From: an uncultured Alphaproteobacteria bacterium
GTDB taxonomy: Bacteria > Pseudomonadota > Alphaproteobacteria > Caulobacterales > Hyphomonadaceae
Length of the DNA: 22,121 nucleotides
Direction: 5' to 3'
NCBI GenBank assembly: GCA_903831485.1
Contig: CAIKXW010000174.1
Location: 1 to 22,121 of the forward strand
Part shown: in pieces, positions 16,860-22,121 of the stretch
How the letters are laid out: every line of letters starts with the position of its first letter
Position numbering within the stretch: the stretch's first letter is position 1
Program-made: the position numbers and the translations under genes
Notes under the pieces: model-generated
Databases searched by the model: none
What the model was told of the DNA's origin: nothing
The model's input: only the letters and a program-made list of their open reading frames with translations

Positions 16860-17740
16860 GCGCTGACGATGTCGCTGATGGCGTAGCCTTGGAAGAACAG
16901 CGCTGCGCGCAGGTCAGTGTGCTCAATGCGCGCGCGCGTCTCTGCCGCAACGATCGGCTTTGCCTTGTAGGCGATGCCGAGTCCGGCCGCGCGGATCATG
17001 TCGAGATCGTTCGCCCCATCGCCCATCGCGAGTGCATCATCCGCCGTCAGGCCGAGCGCAGCCGTCTCTTCGAGCAGCGCGGTGAGCTTTGCCTCGCGGC
17101 CGAGGATGGGCTGTCCGACCGCGCCGGTCAGCACTGCGCCATCGTCGATCAGTGTATTGGCGCGGTCGGCTTCGAACCCTGCCATCGCCGCAACGCGCGA
17201 GGTGAAATAGCGGAACCCGCCCGACACCAGCACGGCGCGCGCGCCATGCGCCTTCATCGTCGCGACAAGCTCCCGTGCGCCAGCGTTGAGCCGCACGCGC
17301 TCTGCGTGGCAGGCCTCCAGCGCCGACAGGTTCAGCCCCTTCAGCATCGCCACCCGCTGGGTCAGCGCGCCGGCGAAATCGAGCTCGCCCCGCATCGCGC
17401 GTTCGGTGATGGCGGAAACTTCCCCCTTGAGACCCGCGAAGTCGGCAAGCTCATCCAGGCACTCCTGCCCGATGATGGTCGAGTCCATGTCGGAAATCAG
17501 CAGGCGCTTGCGCCGGTTCGCCGCCGGCGTGATCGCCCAGTCAGCGCCCTGCGCGGGGGCTTCAGCCTCAAGCCAGGCGACCAGTTCTGCGCCGCCCGCC
17601 ACGGACGTTTCCGCAACGCTCCAGCCCGCGCCGGAACGATCCGCCACATCGCCAGTCCTCCCCGGAGCCGCCGCTGCTATAGCAAGGACGGCCGCATTGC
17701 GCGAAACCAGCGTCAGCACGAGGGCCTGAGGATTGGTCAT
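16856..17740 (-). CDS. serB: Phosphoserine phosphatase SerB
   Basis: The 294-residue protein catalyses the last step of serine synthesis, hydrolysis of O-phosphoserine. After an N-terminal regulatory-type region (about 1-75) comes the HAD motif I DMDSTI (Asp84 nucleophile, Asp86 acid/base). The SerB-typical ECLDELADFAG helix, motif II LVSGGF and motif III/IV GDGANDLDM follow. All catalytic residues are present, and the length is normal for the longer alphaproteobacterial form. No clear Shine-Dalgarno sequence precedes the ATG at 17740 (the upstream bases read CACTCACACCGAC), so initiation may be weak or leaderless. It diverges from miaA across a 146-bp region and is convergent with the protease gene, stop codons overlapping. 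Confidence 0.95.
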   Translation of the reverse strand: MTNPQALVLTLVSRNAAVLAIAAAAPGRTGDVADRSGAGWSVAETSVAGGAELVAWLEAEAPAQGADWAITPAANRRKRLLISDMDSTIIGQECLDELADFAGLKGEVSAITERAMRGELDFAGALTQRVAMLKGLNLSALEACHAERVRLNAGARELVATMKAHGARAVLVSGGFRYFTSRVAAMAGFEADRANTLIDDGAVLTGAVGQPILGREAKLTALLEETAALGLTADDALAMGDGANDLDMIRAAGLGIAYKAKPIVAAETRARIEHTDLRAALFFQGYAISDIVSA

Positions 17741-17886
17741 GTCGGTGTGAGTGAGGCCAGTATGAATGATGGACGTGACTGCCGGGTCGCGTTAGGGCGG
17801 GCCACGCGCTCTATCAGGGGGCGCGGGCACGCGTAAACAGCGAAGCTGGGGGCACAGGTCTGGATACGAGGGAAACCACCACCGCA

Positions 17887-18810
17887 ATGCGTCCTGCGAT
17901 CCTCATTCACGGACCCACAGCCAGCGGCAAGACAAGGCTGGCAATCGCGCTCGCCCGTAAGCACGGCGGCGAGATCGTCAATGCCGATGCGATGCAGTGC
18001 TATGCCGACCTCAACGTGCTGACTGCCCGTCCGGACGCTGAGGAACTGGCCAGCGCGCCTCACCACCTGTTCGGCCATGTCGATGCCGCCGCCCGCTATT
18101 CCGTCGGCGTCTGGAGCAAGGATGCCGCCGCGAAGATCGCAGAGCTGCGCGACGCCGGAAGATTGCCCATTATCGTCGGCGGCACGGGGCTCTATCTCAT
18201 GGCGCTGACGGAGGGCCTGTCGGATATCCCGGCGGTGTCGGACCAGCACCGCGACAAGGCCCGCGCCATGGTCGAGGCCGACCAGACAGGCGCGCGCGCG
18301 ATGCTGCTGGAGAAGGATCCGGCCACAGCAGACCGCATCGAAGCCAACGATCGCCAGCGCACGTCGCGCGCGCTGGAAGTCCTGTTCGCGACGGGCAAAC
18401 CACTATCGAGCTTTCACGGGCAGGCAGCGCCGGTGCTGCCGCCGGGGACATGGGCAGGCATCACACTGACGCCGCCGCGCGAAACGCTCTATGCGCGCAT
18501 CAACGCCCGCGTCGATGCGATGATGCGCGCCAATGCGCTCGACGAGGCGCGAGCGCTCTGGCAGCGCCGCCTGGATTCAGCCCTTCCCGTGATGCGCGCG
18601 CACGGGATGCCGGGCTTCTGCGACCATTTCGAAGGGCGCGCCTCACTCGCCGACGCAGTCGACCGCTGCAAGCGCGACACCCGCCGCTACGCCAAGCGCC
18701 AGATGACCTGGATCGCCCATCAGTTCACCCTCTGGCCCCGCATCCCGTCCGAGGATCTGTCCGTGCGCGTGCGGGTGATCTCGGACATTGCGGCGGAAGC
18801 GGTAGGTTAG
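17887..18810 (+). CDS. miaA: tRNA dimethylallyltransferase MiaA
   Basis: The 307-residue protein transfers the dimethylallyl group of DMAPP to N6 of A37 in tRNAs reading UNN codons. The N-terminal P-loop is GPTASGKT (residues 9-16), followed by IVNADAMQCYADL. This position is usually DSMQVY in other MiaA proteins, so the serine and valine are replaced here by alanine and cysteine. Further family segments are PHHLFG, IVGGTGLYL, RIEANDRQRTSRALEV and the C-terminal RYAKRQMTWI that contacts tRNA. The ATG at 17887 has GAGGGA about 12 nt upstream. It reads away from serB and is followed by a short hairpin before the ilvB control region. Confidence 0.96.
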   Translation: MRPAILIHGPTASGKTRLAIALARKHGGEIVNADAMQCYADLNVLTARPDAEELASAPHHLFGHVDAAARYSVGVWSKDAAAKIAELRDAGRLPIIVGGTGLYLMALTEGLSDIPAVSDQHRDKARAMVEADQTGARAMLLEKDPATADRIEANDRQRTSRALEVLFATGKPLSSFHGQAAPVLPPGTWAGITLTPPRETLYARINARVDAMMRANALDEARALWQRRLDSALPVMRAHGMPGFCDHFEGRASLADAVDRCKRDTRRYAKRQMTWIAHQFTLWPRIPSEDLSVRVRVISDIAAEAVG

Positions 18811-18818
18811 GGCGCGTT

Positions 18819-18834
18819 AGGCGAGCAAGCGCCT
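18819..18834 (+). terminator. Short hairpin after miaA
   Basis: AGGCG (18819-18823) pairs with CGCCT (18830-18834) across a 6-nt loop, nine bases after the miaA stop codon. No T-run follows, so this is only a weak candidate for the end of the miaA transcript. Confidence 0.3.
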
Positions 18835-18845
18835 GGTGTAGTGAA

Positions 18846-18860
18846 GGAACGTATCGTTCC
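18846..18860. repeat. Perfect palindrome upstream of the ilvB promoter
   Basis: GGAACG (18846-18851), TAT, CGTTCC (18855-18860) form a perfect 6-bp dyad centred about 80 bp upstream of the predicted ilvB transcript start. It could be an operator for a dimeric regulator or a hairpin at the 3' end of the miaA transcript. No T-run follows it. Confidence 0.35.
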
Positions 18861-18896
18861 AACTGTCGAGGGTCAAATCTTGCCGTCCCGCCCCCG

Positions 18897-18925
18897 TTGA
18901 CGCTGCGCAGTTGAAACGGTATTCC
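18897..18925 (+). promoter_or_regulatory. Sigma-70-type promoter of the ilvB leader
   Basis: The -35 TTGACG (18897-18902) and -10 TATTCC (18920-18925) are separated by exactly 17 bp. The predicted start is near 18932, about 25 nt before the leader peptide ATG. The -35 is close to ideal and the -10 moderate. The position just ahead of the leader peptide supports the call. Confidence 0.65.
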
Positions 18926-18957
18926 CACTTTTTACAGCGTTCGAGGGAGAAAACGCC

Positions 18958-19014
18958 ATGCGCGAGAGGTCAAAGACCCTCGTAAACGTAATCGGATCGC
19001 CGCCGGCCCGCTGA
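18958..19014 (+). CDS. ilvB leader peptide (attenuation control)
   Basis: The ATG at 18958 follows GAGGGAG (18943-18949) with ideal spacing. The 18-residue product is MRERSKTLVNVIGSPPAR. The run Leu-Val-Asn-Val-Ile (codons 18979-18993) places three of the end products of the downstream pathway in the middle of the peptide, as in known ilv leader peptides. The stop codon (19012-19014) lies in the loop between attenuator segments 1 and 2. A ribosome held at the Val/Ile codons would cover segment 1 (18997-19010). One that reaches the stop would cover segments 1 and 2. The peptide itself probably has no function beyond being translated. Confidence 0.85.
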   Translation: MRERSKTLVNVIGSPPAR

Positions 19015-19074
19015 TACGACGGGCTGGAACGGCGAACGACGACATCAAAGGGCCCGCGCGGCCCTTTTTCTTTT
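18997..19074 (+). terminator. Transcription attenuator of ilvB
   Basis: Segment 1 (18997-19010) pairs with segment 2 (19020-19035): 8 bp including one G-U, then a 2-nt bulge and 6 more bp. Segment 2 (CGGGCT, 19020-19025) can instead pair with GGCCCG (19051-19056) in segment 3. Segment 3 (AAAGGGCC, 19047-19054) pairs with segment 4 (GGCCCTTT, 19060-19067) across a 5-nt loop, and T5-C-T4 (19065-19074) follows, a strong intrinsic terminator. The hexamer GGCCCG occurs in both segment 1 (19005-19010) and segment 3 (19051-19056), so the two compete for segment 2. This is the classical ribosome-mediated attenuation layout. Confidence 0.87.
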
Positions 19075-19125
19075 CCCAAAACCTGCAGAACACTCCGAAA
19101 CCTGAGAAGACTGGCGAGCGGCGAG

Positions 19126-20913
<1,788 letters not shown>

Positions 20914-20914
20914 G

Positions 20915-21481
20915 ATGAAACGCGCTGCGCATATCATCGCAGCCCTGATGCTCGCCGCGGCCTGCGAGCCGGCGGCGCCTGAACTCGACGGCGCGCCAGC
21001 GCCCGCCACTGGCGAGACGATAGCGTCCGGCGAACTTGCTGGATCGCCGGGCGCGCAGCAGATCATCCTGCCCGGCGTGATGAACATCGCTGCGCCGATC
21101 GACGCGCAGGTGGTGAACACCTGTGAGAAGATCGTCGCGGTCGACTATGACCAGCCGCCGGCCATGGCCTGCGTGATGTTCCTCCGCGATGGCGAACCAG
21201 CCGCGCCCGACGCCGAGTTTGATCGCCTGCTCGACTACCAGCTCGTCACCGCAGGATGGACGCTCGTGCGCTCCACCGGCGCCCAGCATTATTTCGAACA
21301 CGCCAAGTCTGGCACGGACTGCGCCGACCTGTCTGTCTTCACAGCGCTCGACGCCACACAACTTGATCGCCTGTCGAAGGCGTCGAACGCCGCAGCGGCG
21401 CCCCAAGGCAAGTCATGGCGCGGCTATTCAATTCCTGCGAGCATGCCTGAGACCTGCGGCGCAGACCGCATGCGGCCATAG
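20915..21481 (+). CDS. Lipoprotein of unknown function within the ilv operon (188 aa)
   Basis: The ATG at 20915 begins one base after the ilvB stop codon. The signal sequence ends in the lipobox MLAAAC (Cys17), followed by a Pro/Ala-rich tether. The mature domain (about 45-188) has four further cysteines, in NTCEKI, MACVMF, GTDCADL and PETCGAD, which could form two disulfides in the periplasm. The sequence YQLVTAGWTLVRSTGAQHYFEH looks like an alpha/beta element. I do not recognise the family and see no catalytic motif. The tight spacing means it is almost certainly co-transcribed with ilvB, yet nothing in it suggests a metabolic role. Confidence 0.75.
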   Translation: MKRAAHIIAALMLAAACEPAAPELDGAPAPATGETIASGELAGSPGAQQIILPGVMNIAAPIDAQVVNTCEKIVAVDYDQPPAMACVMFLRDGEPAAPDAEFDRLLDYQLVTAGWTLVRSTGAQHYFEHAKSGTDCADLSVFTALDATQLDRLSKASNAAAAPQGKSWRGYSIPASMPETCGADRMRP

Positions 21482-21490
21482 GGGAGGGTG

Positions 21491-22042
21491 ATGCAGGAAT
21501 TCTTCGAGAGCTTTGGCATCGAACAGTGGCTGACCCTGGTGTCGGCCGGGCTCGCCATCTTCTCCTTCTTCCTCAACCTGCACCTCGTCGCGCGCCAGGA
21601 AAAGCGCAATCGCGTGTCGATGAAGATGGCGCACGACAGCGATGTTATCGGCTGGTCGGACGAGGTGGTGACGCTTCTGGCCCACGCGCAGGAAATGCTT
21701 GTCGAGAAGGGCGTCTCCTACAACGATGCAGATTTTCGCGCCCGTCGCTCGGATGTCCGCGCGCGTCTCTCCGCCCTGATTGATCGCGGCCGGCTGTTCT
21801 TCCCGAACCGCAAGCATGGCGATTACGGCATGGACAAGGAGCCCGGCTTCCAGGGCCGCAGGCACAAGGCGCTGGACGAGCTCGTCCATGCCTATGGCGT
21901 GATCGACGCCGCGGGGGACGCGCCCGGCCCCGACCGCGAGACCAGCGACAAGCTCACCGTACACCGCCGCAGATTCATGGCCGAGATATTCACGTCCGTT
22001 GATCCCGTCCGCCGCGGCGAGAACATGAAGGAACTCACCTGA
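21491..22042 (+). CDS. Membrane-anchored protein of unknown function in the ilv operon
   Basis: The ATG at 21491 is preceded by GGGGAGG at short spacing; a GTG three bases earlier is in frame too. The 183-residue protein has one transmembrane helix (about residues 13-34, LTLVSAGLAIFSFFLNLHLV) followed by a basic stop-transfer stretch ARQEKRNR. The large C-terminal part is therefore probably cytoplasmic. That part is charged and helical, with a conserved-looking segment GRLFFPNRKHGDYGMDKEPGF and then KALDELVHAYGV, a style I have the impression occurs in other alphaproteobacterial hypotheticals. I cannot name a family. Its stop TGA overlaps the ATG of the next gene by one base (TGATG), so it is embedded in the operon. 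Confidence 0.75.
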   Translation: MQEFFESFGIEQWLTLVSAGLAIFSFFLNLHLVARQEKRNRVSMKMAHDSDVIGWSDEVVTLLAHAQEMLVEKGVSYNDADFRARRSDVRARLSALIDRGRLFFPNRKHGDYGMDKEPGFQGRRHKALDELVHAYGVIDAAGDAPGPDRETSDKLTVHRRRFMAEIFTSVDPVRRGENMKELT

Positions 22043-22121
22043 TGGCCCGCGCCGCCCGCACCCGCACCCCCGCCAACAACGGCGTCCGCGACGACCCCGC
22101 GTCCGCTTACGACATGACGCA
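22042..22121 (+). CDS. N-terminal fragment, possibly acetolactate synthase small subunit
   Basis: Only 26 full codons are present. They start at an ATG overlapping the preceding stop codon (TGATG) and run off the window end. The beginning is an Arg/Ala/Thr/Pro-rich tail, then DDPASAYDMT. Some alphaproteobacterial IlvN/IlvH proteins carry a similar short extension with SAYDL just before the ACT domain, and an ilv small-subunit gene is expected in this operon. The identification rests mainly on context, as no ACT-domain sequence is visible. Confidence 0.45.
   Translation, partial: MARAARTRTPANNGVRDDPASAYDMT

Noticed and set aside
18846..18875. GGAAC at 18846 as the -35 of another EcfG promoter
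   Set aside because: There is no CGTT at 16 or 17 nt downstream; the CGTT inside the palindrome is only 4 nt away.

Overview
The window is a stretch of high-GC bacterial chromosome, coding-dense, with no mobile element, tRNA, rRNA or CRISPR visible. An alphaproteobacterium is suggested, possibly of the Hyphomonadaceae/Caulobacterales type. The reasons are a CobT-type cobaltochelatase subunit kept away from other cobalamin genes, a perfect EcfG (general stress sigma factor) promoter motif at 1782-1806, the protein styles, and the degP-like / serB / miaA / ilvB neighbourhood. The taxonomic placement is inference.

Left part (1-9400): the 3' end of a dienelactone hydrolase overlaps a small P-loop kinase. 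A lipoprotein gene then converges on a tiny glycine-zipper lipoprotein gene whose promoter fits the EcfG consensus. Next are a PHBH-fold FAD monooxygenase, cobT, and a DUF885 metallohydrolase lipoprotein whose start overlaps the cobT stop. A hairpin cluster separates these from a leftward gene for a small secreted two-cysteine protein. That gene diverges from a Tat-type dienelactone hydrolase followed closely by a lipoprotein. The divergent control region carries a long gapped inverted repeat, one arm in front of each gene. A LOG-family nucleotide phosphoribohydrolase gene faces the lipoprotein gene.

Middle (9379-17740): polA (leftward, all three enzymatic domains intact) is followed with no gap by a yeast-type cytosine deaminase homologue and then a hairpin-plus-T-run terminator. 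Rightward from the polA promoter region are a six-TM hybrid histidine kinase with PAS and receiver domains, and a periplasmic DegP/HtrA protease. serB runs the other way and overlaps the protease stop codon by four bases.

Right part (17887-22121): miaA is followed by the best regulatory object of the window, a complete transcription attenuator in front of ilvB. It has a sigma-70-like promoter, an 18-codon leader peptide with a Leu-Val-Asn-Val-Ile run, mutually exclusive stems that share a repeated hexamer, and a strong intrinsic terminator. The acetolactate synthase large-subunit gene ilvB is followed in tight succession by a lipoprotein gene, a one-TM protein of unknown function, and the first 26 codons of a gene that may encode the acetolactate synthase small subunit. 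If so, two envelope proteins of unknown function sit inside a branched-chain amino acid operon and would share its attenuation control.
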